A DNA stretch of 64,000 nt from an uncultured Bacteroides sp. (GCF_910585845.1 NZ_CAJUHF010000010.1:1-64000), one strand, 5' to 3'. Shown: positions 8,122-17,588, numbered from the stretch's first letter. Notes: generated from the sequence alone by a model not told the origin. Numbers and translations: made by a program.

Positions 8122-9240
8122 ATGTCAAGAAAAGGAGTTCTATCATCTAAGTATAATATGTCTTTGGGGTTCATCCCTGTCATTGTATCTATCGTACTAT
8201 GCAAATTTATAGCACAAGACATCTCTATCTACACCAGTACAAGTGTAGGGATAATTTATAGTCTATATACGTTTTGGGACCGCAATGAGACGATTCCCAA
8301 CTTCACGCTCTACGGCACTACCGGCATGTTCCTGTTGCTCACTGTCACCACTCTCCTGTTTGGCGACATCTGTGCTCCCGACATGCTGCCTCTGACGTTG
8401 GAAATCAGCACGCTCATACCGTCGGTCATCATTTTCCTGAACCGGAAAAGGCTTCTTGCACGCCGCTTCCCGCATCCGAGGAGGTGCAGGATGCGGAATT
8501 TCACCCAAGGAGCGGAAGCCTCCATCGTCTCTTCACGGGTGGTAATCCTAATGGCTTTACTCCATTTCCTGACGATTCTCGTGGCGATTCTGCTGTTCAG
8601 TCCGCTGGATGATGCCGTCCAGAACATCCTGTTCTGCTTCTGTCCGCCCGCCGTATTCATCCTGAGCATATTGTTCAATCAGTTCGGTATCCTCTACTTC
8701 AACTCCATGATGAAGGATACGGCTTTCGTCCCCATCGTCAACACCAAAGGAGACGTCATTGGAAAGTGTCTGGCTACGGATGCCGTCAACCGGAAAAACA
8801 AATACATCAACCCCGTCATCCGCATCGCCATCTCCCACAACGGCATGCTCTATCTCCGCCCGCGCCCGCAACATTACACTCTCGAAGGGGGAAGAACGGA
8901 CATACCGATGGAGTGCTACCTCCTATACAAAGAGACGCTGGAGCATGGCATTGTCCGCCTGATGAAGCAGACCTATCCGCAAATCCCGATCAAAGACTTG
9001 AAGTTCAATGTCCGATATCACTTCGAAAACCAGACGACAAACCGCCTGATCTACCTTTTCCTCATTGACATAAAGGATGAAAGGCTGCTGCACAACAAGC
9101 ACACCAAAGACGGTAAACTCTGGACCTTTCAACAGATAAAGCAGAATTTAGGCAAGAACTTCTTCAGCAGCTGCTTTGAAAATGAATATGAGCACCTGAA
9201 AGAGGTTATTTATACAAAAGAAAAATACAAGGAATCTTAG
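8122..9240 (+). CDS. Unknown membrane protein with C-terminal soluble domain
   Basis: I do not recognise this 372-residue protein. The N-terminal half (about 10-190) has five or six hydrophobic segments separated by short basic loops (NRKRLLARRFPHPRRCR). From about 200 the sequence is soluble and reads like a Nudix-type fold: VIGKCLATDAVNRK, NPVIRIAISHNGMLYLRPR and a PMECYLLYKETLEHGI helix. The Nudix signature REXXEE is absent, so catalysis of that kind is unlikely. The last 35 bp overlap the 3' end of the convergent methylase gene. It starts 60 bp after lipA. The function is open; the coding call is secure because of its length and codon use. Confidence 0.75.
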   Translation: MSRKGVLSSKYNMSLGFIPVIVSIVLCKFIAQDISIYTSTSVGIIYSLYTFWDRNETIPNFTLYGTTGMFLLLTVTTLLFGDICAPDMLPLTLEISTLIPSVIIFLNRKRLLARRFPHPRRCRMRNFTQGAEASIVSSRVVILMALLHFLTILVAILLFSPLDDAVQNILFCFCPPAVFILSILFNQFGILYFNSMMKDTAFVPIVNTKGDVIGKCLATDAVNRKNKYINPVIRIAISHNGMLYLRPRPQHYTLEGGRTDIPMECYLLYKETLEHGIVRLMKQTYPQIPIKDLKFNVRYHFENQTTNRLIYLFLIDIKDERLLHNKHTKDGKLWTFQQIKQNLGKNFFSSCFENEYEHLKEVIYTKEKYKES

Positions 9241-9910
9241 AGAGGTCGGGCACTCTCCCCTGCCACTCTTTGACTGTTTTGGTCTTGATATACTCACCCT
9301 CGCACGTGATATTGGCGGCAATGCAGAGCTTGGTCTGCGGACGGCAGTTTTGCAAGATGTCTTCCACTATCTTATTGTTGCGGTAAGGCGTTTCGATGAA
9401 AAGCTGCGTCTGATGTTCGCCGTACACCCGCTGTTCGAGGGCTTTCAGCCGCTTGGCACGTTCACCCGGTTCGATGGGAAGATAGCCGTGGAAAGCGAAA
9501 CTCTGCCCGTTGAATCCCGATCCCATAACGGACAGGATGATAGAAGAGGGGCCCACCAGCGGAACGACTTTCAGGTTCTTTCGTTGGGCAATGGCAACAA
9601 CATCTGCTCCCGGATCGGCTACAGCCGGACAACCGGCTTCGGATATCACTCCCATAGACTGCCCTGACAGCAGCGGTTTCAGGTAACCGGAAATATCTTC
9701 GGGCGACGTATGCTTATTGAGCGGATAGAAAGTCAGCGTGTCAATGTCGATCTCCCTGTCCACCTTCTTCAGAAAACGGCGCGCCGAACGTACATCCTCC
9801 ACTATGAAATGACGAATACCAAGTATGACCTCTTTATTATATGAAGGCAATACGGTTTCAATAGGGGTATCCCCCAACGTAACTGGCAAAAGATAAAGAG
9901 CGGGAAGCAT
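9206..9910 (-). CDS. RsmI-like SAM-dependent methyltransferase (tetrapyrrole methylase fold)
   Basis: The 234-residue protein is a tetrapyrrole-methylase-family enzyme close to RsmI, which 2'-O-methylates C1402 of 16S rRNA. Visible family motifs are the LYLLPVTLGDTPIE start, GVISEAGCPAVADPG (SAM-binding loop), PLVGPSSIILSVMGSGFNGQ and FIETPYRN. The length is about 40-50 residues less than canonical RsmI, and the usual N-terminal GNLGD motif reads TLGD, so this may be the shorter Bacteroidota paralogue rather than RsmI itself. The target is therefore uncertain. It converges on the preceding membrane-protein gene with a 35-bp overlap. Confidence 0.85.
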   Translation of the reverse strand: MLPALYLLPVTLGDTPIETVLPSYNKEVILGIRHFIVEDVRSARRFLKKVDREIDIDTLTFYPLNKHTSPEDISGYLKPLLSGQSMGVISEAGCPAVADPGADVVAIAQRKNLKVVPLVGPSSIILSVMGSGFNGQSFAFHGYLPIEPGERAKRLKALEQRVYGEHQTQLFIETPYRNNKIVEDILQNCRPQTKLCIAANITCEGEYIKTKTVKEWQGRVPDLSKIPCIFLLYK

Positions 9911-10076
9911 GGGAATCTAAAAGTTTGATCAAACGAAAAAAATGGGAAAAATTAAAATCCGTATCTGTTTCATACCTGCTCCATAGTTTCTCCATGCTAT
10001 AAAACACAGGAAAAATATGGAGCCGGCATGTTTCAAATGTAGTGTTGAAACGAGAATGAATGTCCTCGTTTACGGT

Positions 10077-10934
10077 TTAACCGTAAATGATGTTTCCATT
10101 CTCATCCTTATATTCATCCAACCCCTTTTCGTAAGTGGCCATAGCGCGCAGACTCATACCCACACTGGAGAAACCTCCGTCATGATAGAGGTTCTGCATA
10201 GTCACCTTACGGGTCAGGTCGGAGAACATCACGATACAGTAGTCGGCACATTCGTCTGCCGACGCATTGCCCAAGGGAGACATGCGGTTGGCAAAGTCGA
10301 ACAACTTATCCATACCTTTCACGCCTGCACCGGCAGTAGTCATCGTCGGCGACTGAGAGATGGTATTGACACGCACATTGTGTTCGCGTCCATAGATGTA
10401 ACCGAAACTGCGTGCGATAGACTCCAACAATGCTTTGGCATCAGCCATATCATTATAACCATAGAACGTGCGTTGTGCAGCTACATAGCTCAGTGCAAGA
10501 ATGGAACCGTAGTCGGCAATCGCATTCAGTTTCTTGGCGGCTTGTATCATCTTGTGGAAAGAGATGGCGGAAATGTCGAGCGTCTTGTCCAGCATGTCGT
10601 AGTCCAGATCATCGTACGTGCGTTTCTTGCGGACATTCGGAGACATACCGATGGAGTGAAGCACGAAATCGATCTGACCTCCCAATACTTCCATCGAACG
10701 TCTGAATACATTTTCCAAATCTTCTACGCTGGTAGCATCGGCAGGAATCACTTCGCAATGCAACTTCTCCGCCAACGCGGATACTTCACCCATGCGCACT
10801 GCTACCGGAGTGTTCGACAATGTGATCACCGCACCTTCTTCTACGGCTTTTTCTGCAACTTTCCAGGCAATGGACTGCTCATTCAGAGCACCGAAAATAA
10901 TACCTTTTTTTCCTTTCAACAAATTATAACTCAT
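10077..10934 (-). CDS. fabI: Enoyl-[acyl-carrier-protein] reductase (NADH)
   Basis: FabI reduces trans-2-enoyl-ACP in the last step of each fatty-acid elongation cycle. The N-terminal nucleotide-binding loop is GKKGIIFGALNEQSIAW. The catalytic Tyr and Lys lie in YGYNDMADAKA (Tyr-x6-Lys), and SIGMSPN and TISQSPTMTTAG follow the family pattern. I chose the ATG at 10934 (MSYNLLKGKK, 285 residues), since the longer frame adds residues without homology. A consensus promoter lies about 105 bp upstream. FabI is the target of triclosan-type inhibitors in other bacteria. Confidence 0.95.
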   Translation of the reverse strand: MSYNLLKGKKGIIFGALNEQSIAWKVAEKAVEEGAVITLSNTPVAVRMGEVSALAEKLHCEVIPADATSVEDLENVFRRSMEVLGGQIDFVLHSIGMSPNVRKKRTYDDLDYDMLDKTLDISAISFHKMIQAAKKLNAIADYGSILALSYVAAQRTFYGYNDMADAKALLESIARSFGYIYGREHNVRVNTISQSPTMTTAGAGVKGMDKLFDFANRMSPLGNASADECADYCIVMFSDLTRKVTMQNLYHDGGFSSVGMSLRAMATYEKGLDEYKDENGNIIYG

Positions 10935-11038
10935 ACCTATAATAATTAATAGCGGGACAAGGTTCGCAGGAAACAAACCGGCAAAACAGAGCCTGATCCG
11001 ACGATTCCTTTGCGCCTTGCCTACTGATTTTGAGGCCG

Positions 11039-11069
11039 CAAAGATAGTGCAAAATGAACGTACCGCAAA
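11039..11069 (-). promoter_or_regulatory. fabI promoter
   Basis: On the minus strand TTTG (11069-11066) and TATCTTTG (11046-11039) are separated by exactly 19 nt, the best match to the Bacteroides -33/-7 consensus in the window. The predicted leader of fabI is about 100 nt. Confidence 0.75.
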
Positions 11070-11102
11070 ATAAGCCCACCTATTTTTGAATGACAGGAAT
11101 AG

Positions 11103-11240
11103 CTTTTGAGTTCTTTAGTTTTTGAGTTTTTAAGTTTTTGAGTTATCCTCATTAGGGTGCCAATTTACAAATTCATTAATTTAAAAACTCATCAGCTCAC
11201 AAACTTAAAAACTCAAGAACTCATCAACCAAAAACTCAAA
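11103..11240. repeat. Imperfect palindrome between fabI and the GH28 gene
   Basis: TTGAGTTTTTAAGTTT (11122-11137) is matched perfectly by its complement at 11201-11216. Around these arms TTTTTGAGTT recurs about every 16 bp on the left, and its complement recurs on the right. It looks like a degenerate repeat or hairpin of unknown role. The rest of 10935-11568 holds the fabI promoter and a candidate -7 box TACTTTTG at 11342-11349 for the GH28 gene, which would give a leader of roughly 210 nt. Confidence 0.6.
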
Positions 11241-11568
11241 TTCTGCCCCGAAATGCCGAAAGTACTGAAAGAAAAAGGAGAAAACCACAAAAAATACACC
11301 TAAACTAACAAATTGTACACATGGATTACACTAAAGCCCGATACTTTTGCATACGGTAAATAAAGAAGTTTTTTCATAATATTTATTTAAGGTTAGAATT
11401 AGGTTAGCTTGAATCAGTTGTTGCCTCTTCCGCAGTCCACTCGAGAGAACGGTATGCGGAAAGGCGACAATCAGAAGAAGGTGAAACTGGAAACCGACCG
11501 GAAAAAACCTTTTTATGCCGAAGCAAAGAATCATAAATCATCAATCATCAATTTAATATATAATACGG

Positions 11569-13173
11569 ATGAACACATTTATCAGAAAATTATTAGTGCT
11601 TACTACACTAACCCTCCCCTTGCTCCCCGTTCAGAATACGGTGAAAGCACAAAACGAAGGTTATATAGATAACAGTATCTACAAGAACCTGCCTTTCGAT
11701 ATGCCGAAAGTAGAACAACCCTCATTCCCCGACTACACGGTCAGCATCACTGATTTCGGAGCCAAAGGGGACGGCATTGCACTGAATACCAAAGCCATTA
11801 ACGATGCTATCAAGGCTGTCAATGCCAAGGGCGGCGGCAAGGTTGTCATCCCCGCAGGTATATGGCTGACAGGTCCTATCGAACTGTTGAGTAACGTCAA
11901 TCTATACACCGAAATAAATGCAGTGGTATTGTTTACAGACGATTTCGAGGCTTATCCCATCATAAAGACCTCTTTCGAGGGATTGGATACCCGCCGTTGC
12001 CAGTCGCCGATTTCGTCATGGAATGCTGAAAACATCGCCATCACAGGACACGGCGTGTTCGACGGCTCGGGCGACAGCTGGCGACCAGTCAAGAAAGGCA
12101 AACTGACCTCCTCGCAATGGAATGCTCTGGTGAAATCCGGCGGCGTTGTCGATGCCTCCGGCAACATTTGGTATCCCACAGCCGGATCGCTGAAAGGCGC
12201 TATGGCGACCAAAGATTTCAACAACCCTGAGGGTATCAATACGGATGAAGAATGGAATGAAATCCGTCCGTGGTTGCGTCCGGTGCTGCTGAATATCGTG
12301 AAGGGCAAGAAGGTGCTGCTGGATGGCGTCACATTCAAGAACTCTCCCAGTTGGTGCCTGCATCCGCTGTCGTGTGAGCATATCACGATAAACAACGTGA
12401 AAGTATTCAACCCTTGGTATTCGCAAAACGGTGATGCACTGGATTTGGAATCCTGCAAGAACGCACTGATTATCAACAGCATCTTCGATGCAGGCGACGA
12501 TGCCATCTGCATCAAATCCGGTAAAGACGAGGATGGCCGTAGACGTGGCGAACCTTGCCAGAACGTAATTGTCAAGAACAACACCGTACTGCACGGACAT
12601 GGCGGCTTTGTCGTAGGAAGCGAAATGTCGGGCGGCGTGAAGAACGTTTATGTAACGGACTGTACTTTCTTGGGCACCGACGTGGGTCTACGCTTCAAGA
12701 GTACACGCGGACGCGGCGGTCTGGTGGAGGGTATCTACATCCACAACATCAACATGATCGACATCCCGAACGAAGCTCTGCTGTTCGACCTCTTCTACGG
12801 CGGCAAGGCAGCAGGTGAAGAGACGGAAGAAGAGCTGGCAGGCAGAATGCGGACGCCCGTTCCGCCCGTAACGGAAAAGACTCCTGCTTTCCGCGATATC
12901 CACATCAGCAACATCACTTGCAAAGGTGCCGGACGCGCCATGTTCTTCAATGGCCTGCCGGAAATGCCTATCCGTAATGTCTACGTGAAGGACGTGACTA
13001 TCACCGAAGCCAAGGAAGGCATCGTTATCAGCCAGTCGGAAAACGTATCCATCGAAAACGTGAAAGTGGACGCCAAAGGCAAGACCTTGCAGGTTAAACG
13101 CGTGAAAGACCTGAAAGTGAACGGAAAGACTTACAACAATCAGACTGCCAAAGCCATAGATATCGCTCTATAA
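11569..13173 (+). CDS. GH28 polygalacturonase-family glycoside hydrolase
   Basis: The enzyme hydrolyses galacturonide bonds of pectin (homogalacturonan, xylogalacturonan or rhamnogalacturonan backbones). It has a signal peptide (about 1-26) and a pectate-lyase-like entry SITDFGAKGDG, then a right-handed beta-helix. The GH28 catalytic set is complete: Asp289 (NGDALDLES), Asp310 and Asp311 (AGDDAICIKSG), His344 (GHGGFVVGSEMSGG), and Arg375 and Lys377 (RFKSTRGRGG). At 534 residues it resembles Bacteroides exo-acting members, but exo or endo action cannot be decided here. It heads a likely unit with the DUF4861 and GH43 genes. Confidence 0.95.
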   Translation: MNTFIRKLLVLTTLTLPLLPVQNTVKAQNEGYIDNSIYKNLPFDMPKVEQPSFPDYTVSITDFGAKGDGIALNTKAINDAIKAVNAKGGGKVVIPAGIWLTGPIELLSNVNLYTEINAVVLFTDDFEAYPIIKTSFEGLDTRRCQSPISSWNAENIAITGHGVFDGSGDSWRPVKKGKLTSSQWNALVKSGGVVDASGNIWYPTAGSLKGAMATKDFNNPEGINTDEEWNEIRPWLRPVLLNIVKGKKVLLDGVTFKNSPSWCLHPLSCEHITINNVKVFNPWYSQNGDALDLESCKNALIINSIFDAGDDAICIKSGKDEDGRRRGEPCQNVIVKNNTVLHGHGGFVVGSEMSGGVKNVYVTDCTFLGTDVGLRFKSTRGRGGLVEGIYIHNINMIDIPNEALLFDLFYGGKAAGEETEEELAGRMRTPVPPVTEKTPAFRDIHISNITCKGAGRAMFFNGLPEMPIRNVYVKDVTITEAKEGIVISQSENVSIENVKVDAKGKTLQVKRVKDLKVNGKTYNNQTAKAIDIAL

Positions 13174-13181
13174 CCGGAGCA

Positions 13182-13289
13182 CGTCCTATGGCGGCAAGGC
13201 ATGAATGAACCGGCAAACAGTCATACAGATTGCCTTGTGCCGCCCGTTTATCTACGCGGCACAAGGCGATCGTATTTTCGGATAGGACG
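13182..13289. terminator. Nested hairpin downstream of the GH28 gene
   Basis: An inner perfect stem GCCTTGTGCCGC/GCGGCACAAGGC (13232-13267, 12 bp) sits inside an outer CGTCCTAT/ATAGGACG pair (13182-13189 and 13282-13289). No T tract follows, so it may slow 3' decay or attenuate transcription rather than act as a classical terminator. Confidence 0.5.
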
Positions 13290-13406
13290 CGCCGGATTGT
13301 AAAAAGTGCCAATCACTTCCCACAAAAAAGCCGGACGAAAGGGAATAACTCACAAAGATGACAGTATTTATGTCAAAATAGGAAAGGATTTACGTGAGGT
13401 TTGCAG

Positions 13407-13414
13407 TACATTTG
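13407..13414 (+). promoter_or_regulatory. -7 box upstream of the DUF4861 gene
   Basis: TACATTTG matches TAnnTTTG exactly, 28 bp before the chosen ATG. It lies within the longer open frame, which supports the later start codon. Confidence 0.5.
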
Positions 13415-13442
13415 CAGCAAACTTAGTAATATGATCATAACC

Positions 13443-14663
13443 ATGAAAAAGAAAATCTTTACAGTATTGCTGTTATTGTGCGGACTTTCAGCTGTTGCAG
13501 AAGCACAAGAGGCAGAGAAAAGTTTTACAGTAGAAGTAAGTAACAATTGGAATAAGGCGAAAGCCGACGAACCGGTAGTAATCAAACTCAGCGAAATCAA
13601 TCCTTCGTTTCGTGTACGCTCAGCAGTAGTCATGAACGGCAATGAGGAAATTCCTTCGCAACTGGATGATCTGGACGGCGACCGTCGCCCGGACGAATTG
13701 GCATTCGTCATCGACCTGCCGGCAAAGAACAAAAAAACACTGACCGTCACCCTCTCTTCCGCCAAAAGCGACAAGACCTATCCGGCACGCGTATTTGCCG
13801 AGATGCTCGTCAGCGACAAGAAAGGTAAGCATGTGCCTGTACATTCCGTAACCATTCCGGGCAGCAGCAACATCTACAACCAGATGCACCACCACGGCCC
13901 GGCTTTCGAATCGGAGCTGGTGGCCTATCGCCTCTACTTCGACCAGAAACAGACTGTAGATATCTACGGTAAGTTCAACAAAGGATTTGAAATCAAAGAA
14001 TCGCAATTCTATCCGACCGACGAACAACTGGCACGCGGCTTCGGCGATGACGTGCTCCTTGTGGGCGGTAGCTGCGGTTTGGGTGCCCTGAAAGGCTGGA
14101 ACGGCAAGAAGGCTACGCACATCGAACCCGTGGAAACCCTGACCGAACGCATCATCGCTTACGGTCCGGTACGCACCATTTCGGAAATTGAAGTAACCGA
14201 CTGGCAGTACCAAGGCTCTGAACTGAACATGACCAACCGCTATACCCTCTACGGTGGACACCGCGACGCTTTCGTGGAAACGTTCTTCGAAGAGCCACTG
14301 AAAGACGAAGTGTTCTGCACCGGCGTCATCGACATCAAAGGTTCCGTATCTTACTCCGACCACAAAGGTTTGATAGGCTGTTGGGGAACGGACTGGCCGG
14401 TGAACGACACAGTGAAGTATACCAAAGAGACCGTAGGACTGGGTACCTATATCCCGCAGAAATACGTGAAGAACGAAGTGAAGGACAAAGTCAACTACCT
14501 GTACACCATCGGCGCCAAGGGTAGTAACTACTTCACCCACTTCATCACATTCACCTCCATGAAGGAGACCTTCGGATACAAGACTCCCGAAGCCTGGTTT
14601 GCCTATATCCGCCAGTGGAAAGAGGAGCTGGAGCATCCGGCAACCGTGAAAGTGCTGAAGTAG
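13443..14663 (+). CDS. DUF4861-family secreted protein in a pectin locus
   Basis: The 406-residue protein matches the DUF4861 family, found in Bacteroidota carbohydrate loci. I know of no proven activity. The start at 13443 gives a clean signal peptide (MKKKIFTVLLLLCGL, cut near AEAQE); the upstream extension overlaps a promoter box. The body begins FTVEVSNNW with an early beta-rich segment (DLDGDRRPDELAFVIDLP) and a middle rich in aromatic and His residues (NQMHHHGPAFESELVAYRLYF). It sits between GH28 and GH43 genes on the same strand, 70 bp before the latter, which points to a role in pectin side-chain breakdown. A lyase or hydrolase function is only a guess. Confidence 0.85.
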   Translation: MKKKIFTVLLLLCGLSAVAEAQEAEKSFTVEVSNNWNKAKADEPVVIKLSEINPSFRVRSAVVMNGNEEIPSQLDDLDGDRRPDELAFVIDLPAKNKKTLTVTLSSAKSDKTYPARVFAEMLVSDKKGKHVPVHSVTIPGSSNIYNQMHHHGPAFESELVAYRLYFDQKQTVDIYGKFNKGFEIKESQFYPTDEQLARGFGDDVLLVGGSCGLGALKGWNGKKATHIEPVETLTERIIAYGPVRTISEIEVTDWQYQGSELNMTNRYTLYGGHRDAFVETFFEEPLKDEVFCTGVIDIKGSVSYSDHKGLIGCWGTDWPVNDTVKYTKETVGLGTYIPQKYVKNEVKDKVNYLYTIGAKGSNYFTHFITFTSMKETFGYKTPEAWFAYIRQWKEELEHPATVKVLK

Positions 14664-14733
14664 AGCCATGTGCGAAACCCGTAACTTATTAATCGACCAA
14701 TAACTAACTTAAGTCACTAATAGCTAAAAGAAC

Positions 14734-16413
14734 ATGAAAGCAAAAAAGACCCTGATGAGTCTGTGCCTGTTGCTCGCCCTGCCAATGGCGGCACAGGAGA
14801 AGAACTATGTTTCCGAGGTATGGGTAGCCGACCAAGGGAACAGTAAGTATAAGAACCCGATACTCTATGCAGACTATTCCGATCCGGATGCTTGCCGCGT
14901 AGGAGAGGATTTCTACATGACCTCCTCCAGTTTCAACTGTCTGCCCGGTCTCCAGATACTCCATTCCAAAGACCTTGTGAACTGGACCATCATCGGTGCT
15001 GCCGTACCCTACGCCCTTGCTCCCATAGAGATGCCCGAACGTCCCGAACATGGCAACCGCGTATGGGCACCCTCCATCCGTCATCACAACGGCGAGTTCT
15101 ACATCTTCTGGGGAGACCCCGACCAGGGCGCTTTCATGGTGAAAGCCAAAGATCCGAAAGGTCCGTGGAGCGAACCGGTGCTGGTGAAACCCGGCAAAGG
15201 CATCATTGACACTTGCCCGCTCTGGGACGAGGATGGCAAAGTGTACATGGTGCACGCCTATGCCGGTAGCCGTGCCGGACTGAAGAGTGTCATCGCCGTC
15301 TGCGAACTGAATGCCGAAGCTACGAAAGCCATCACACCGTCGCGCATCATCTTCGACGGACATGAGGCGCATGAGACTTGCGAAGGTCCGAAGTTCTTCA
15401 AACGAAACGATTATTACTACATCTTCCATCCGGCAGGCGGTGTCCCGACTGGTTGGCAGGTCGTACTCCGTTCGAAGAATGTCTATGGTCCGTACGAATG
15501 GAAAACCGTAATGGCTCAGGGCAATAGTCCGGTGAATGGCCCGCACCAAGGTGCATGGGTAGACACTCCGACAGGTGAAGACTGGTTCCTGCACTTCCAG
15601 GACGTAGGTGCCTATGGCCGTCTGGTACATTTGCAACCCATGAAGTGGGTGAACGACTGGCCCGTCATCGGCATCGACAAAGATGGCGACGGCTGTGGCG
15701 AACCCGTGCTGACGTACAAGAAGCCGAACGTGGGCAAAACCTATCCTATCTGTACTCCGCAAGAGAGCGACGAGTTTGATGGCTACACCCTCTCTCCGCA
15801 ATGGCAGTGGCATGCCAACATCAACGAGAAGTGGGCTTACTATGCAGGCGACCGCAGCATCATGCGCCTCTACTCCTATCCGGTTGTGAAAGAGTATAAG
15901 AACCTCTTCGACGTAGCCAATCTGCTGTTGCAGAAGACTCCTGCCCCCAACTTCACCGCCACAATGAAACTGACATTCACCCCAAGTGAGAAATACAAAG
16001 GTGAGCGTACCGGACTGGTAGTTATGGGCTTGGACTACGCTGCCCTCGTACTGGAAAATACAAACCAAGGGCTTGTCCTCTCGCAAGTATCTTGCCCCAA
16101 AGCGGACAAAGGCACTCCGGAGACAGTAAACGGTACCGCCAATCTGACGGACAATACCGTTTACCTGCGGGTCAAGTTCAGTAGCGACGGAAAGAAAATC
16201 TCCAAGAGCGAAGGCGGACACGACTTGTTAGTGATATGTAACTTCAGTTACAGCCTCGACGGCAAGAAGTTCCAGCCGCTCGGCAAACCTTTCCAAGCCA
16301 AAGAGGGCAAATGGATAGGTGCCAAGGTAGGAACGTTCTGCACACGGCCTGCCATCACAACCAACGACGGTGGCTGGGCTGATGTCGACTGGTTCCGCAT
16401 CACCAAGAAATAA
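14734..16413 (+). CDS. GH43 family glycoside hydrolase with C-terminal beta-sandwich
   Basis: GH43 enzymes release arabinose, xylose or galactose from plant polysaccharides by inversion. A signal peptide (about 1-20) leads to a five-bladed propeller with the three acidic residues: Asp50 (YSDPDACRVGEDFYM, base), Asp159 (IIDTCPLWDEDG, pKa modulator) and Glu217 (ETCEGPKFF, acid). From about 340 a beta-sandwich of the XynB/GH43 C-terminal kind follows (DEFDGYTLSPQWQW). The 559-residue two-domain form resembles beta-xylosidase-like subfamilies. With a GH28 neighbour, xylose on xylogalacturonan or arabinose on pectin are possible substrates. The substrate is an inference. Confidence 0.92.
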   Translation: MKAKKTLMSLCLLLALPMAAQEKNYVSEVWVADQGNSKYKNPILYADYSDPDACRVGEDFYMTSSSFNCLPGLQILHSKDLVNWTIIGAAVPYALAPIEMPERPEHGNRVWAPSIRHHNGEFYIFWGDPDQGAFMVKAKDPKGPWSEPVLVKPGKGIIDTCPLWDEDGKVYMVHAYAGSRAGLKSVIAVCELNAEATKAITPSRIIFDGHEAHETCEGPKFFKRNDYYYIFHPAGGVPTGWQVVLRSKNVYGPYEWKTVMAQGNSPVNGPHQGAWVDTPTGEDWFLHFQDVGAYGRLVHLQPMKWVNDWPVIGIDKDGDGCGEPVLTYKKPNVGKTYPICTPQESDEFDGYTLSPQWQWHANINEKWAYYAGDRSIMRLYSYPVVKEYKNLFDVANLLLQKTPAPNFTATMKLTFTPSEKYKGERTGLVVMGLDYAALVLENTNQGLVLSQVSCPKADKGTPETVNGTANLTDNTVYLRVKFSSDGKKISKSEGGHDLLVICNFSYSLDGKKFQPLGKPFQAKEGKWIGAKVGTFCTRPAITTNDGGWADVDWFRITKK

Positions 16414-16481
16414 GGACGACTCCTCCGATACGACAATTTGTATCTATACATACAGTATTCCGTATCTGTATCTTCTGCATA

Positions 16482-16519
16482 CGGCTCCGCATATCCAGTA
16501 CGGTGGATATGCGGAGCCG
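16482..16519 (+). terminator. Hairpin after the GH43 gene
   Basis: A perfect 16-bp stem CGGCTCCGCATATCCA pairs with its complement around a 6-nt loop about 70 bp after the GH43 stop. It is followed by an AT-rich tail without a long T run. It probably ends the GH28-DUF4861-GH43 transcript. Confidence 0.65.
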
Positions 16520-16616
16520 ATATATTTAATATGTAGATCAGTAAGTTAACTATAGATTGTTGTCAATTGAAAATGAAATCAACTGATGGCAGAATGCATT
16601 ATTCAAGTTAAATCCT

Positions 16617-16624
16617 TATCTTTG
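16617..16624 (+). promoter_or_regulatory. -7 box of the HAD phosphatase gene
   Basis: TATCTTTG matches the -7 consensus exactly, 30 bp before the ATG at 16654. Confidence 0.5.
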
Positions 16625-16653
16625 CAGCCACTAAAAAACTGCTGAAAAAGATT

Positions 16654-17307
16654 ATGAGGAAACTGGTTATATTCGATTTAGACGGTACTCTACTGAATAC
16701 GATTGCCGACCTGGCACAAAGCACCAACCACGCATTGGCTGTATTAGGCTATCCTACACACGAAGAGCAAGAATACAACTTCATGGTTGGCAACGGCATC
16801 AACAAGCTGTTTGAGCGTGCTTTGCCTGCAACAGAGCGGACTGAAGAGAATATCATGCGTGTACGAAAGGGGTTCATCCCCTATTACGACCAGCATAACG
16901 CCGACAAGAGCCGCCCTTATCCCGGCATACCGGAACTTCTGGCCGAACTGCAAGCAAAGGGGTTGCAACTCGCCGTTGCTTCCAATAAATATCAAGCTGC
17001 TACAGAAAAACTGATAGCCCACTATTTCCCCAACATCCGTTTCACCGCCGTCTTCGGGCAACGGGAAGGAGTGAACGTGAAACCAGATCCGACCGTCGTA
17101 CACGACATCTTGAAGATTGCGCACATTGCCAAAGAAGATGTCCTCTACGTTGGAGATTCCGGTGTAGACATGCAGACTGCTGTCAATGCCAAAATAACCG
17201 CCTGCGGCGTCACTTGGGGATTTCGCCCACGTACGGAGTTGGAAACGTTCCATCCCGAACACATTGTAGACAAAGCAGAAGAAATAGCAACGATAGCACT
17301 CGAATAG
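16654..17307 (+). CDS. gph: HAD-family phosphoglycolate phosphatase-like hydrolase
   Basis: The 217-residue cytosolic protein is a HAD subfamily IA phosphatase. Motif I is FDLDGTLLNT (nucleophile and acid Asp), motif II is VASNK, motif III is the Lys of VKPDP, and motif IV is VGDSGVDMQTA. The cap region (about 15-85) is the helical C1 type of phosphoglycolate phosphatase. Gph removes 2-phosphoglycolate from DNA repair, but many HAD-IA paralogues act on other sugar phosphates, so the substrate is not certain. It has its own -7 box and is flanked by pectin genes, perhaps by chance. Confidence 0.85.
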   Translation: MRKLVIFDLDGTLLNTIADLAQSTNHALAVLGYPTHEEQEYNFMVGNGINKLFERALPATERTEENIMRVRKGFIPYYDQHNADKSRPYPGIPELLAELQAKGLQLAVASNKYQAATEKLIAHYFPNIRFTAVFGQREGVNVKPDPTVVHDILKIAHIAKEDVLYVGDSGVDMQTAVNAKITACGVTWGFRPRTELETFHPEHIVDKAEEIATIALE

Positions 17308-17515
17308 AAATTATCAGAAGGAGTTACCACTCCTCTGCAGTATCCGTCAAGAATTGAAACCAGTAACCTCAAGTCGAGAACGCCTTTTTCCACCCTCCTC
17401 TTCTTTTCTGCTATACAACATCAATTTGACAGTCAGTACACACAATATCAGTGGTAAATAACAAAAAATACCACCCTAAAAACAGATATTACACATTACT
17501 TTTTTTACATCCTGA

Positions 17516-17523
17516 TACATTTG
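17516..17523 (+). promoter_or_regulatory. -7 box of the susC-like gene
   Basis: TACATTTG matches TAnnTTTG 65 bp before the chosen start codon. It lies inside the longest open frame, which argues against the upstream start. Confidence 0.5.
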
Positions 17524-17588
17524 CGGACGGAAAATTAACAGTGTGCCAAACACACACTATTGACAATCATAATTTAATTAATATTATC

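Noticed and set aside
11409..11672. Short open frame before the GH28 gene
   Set aside because: It overlaps the GH28 start in another frame and has no signal or domain features.
14704..16221. Open frame of 505 codons on the minus strand
   Set aside because: Antisense shadow of the GH43 gene with its full catalytic set.
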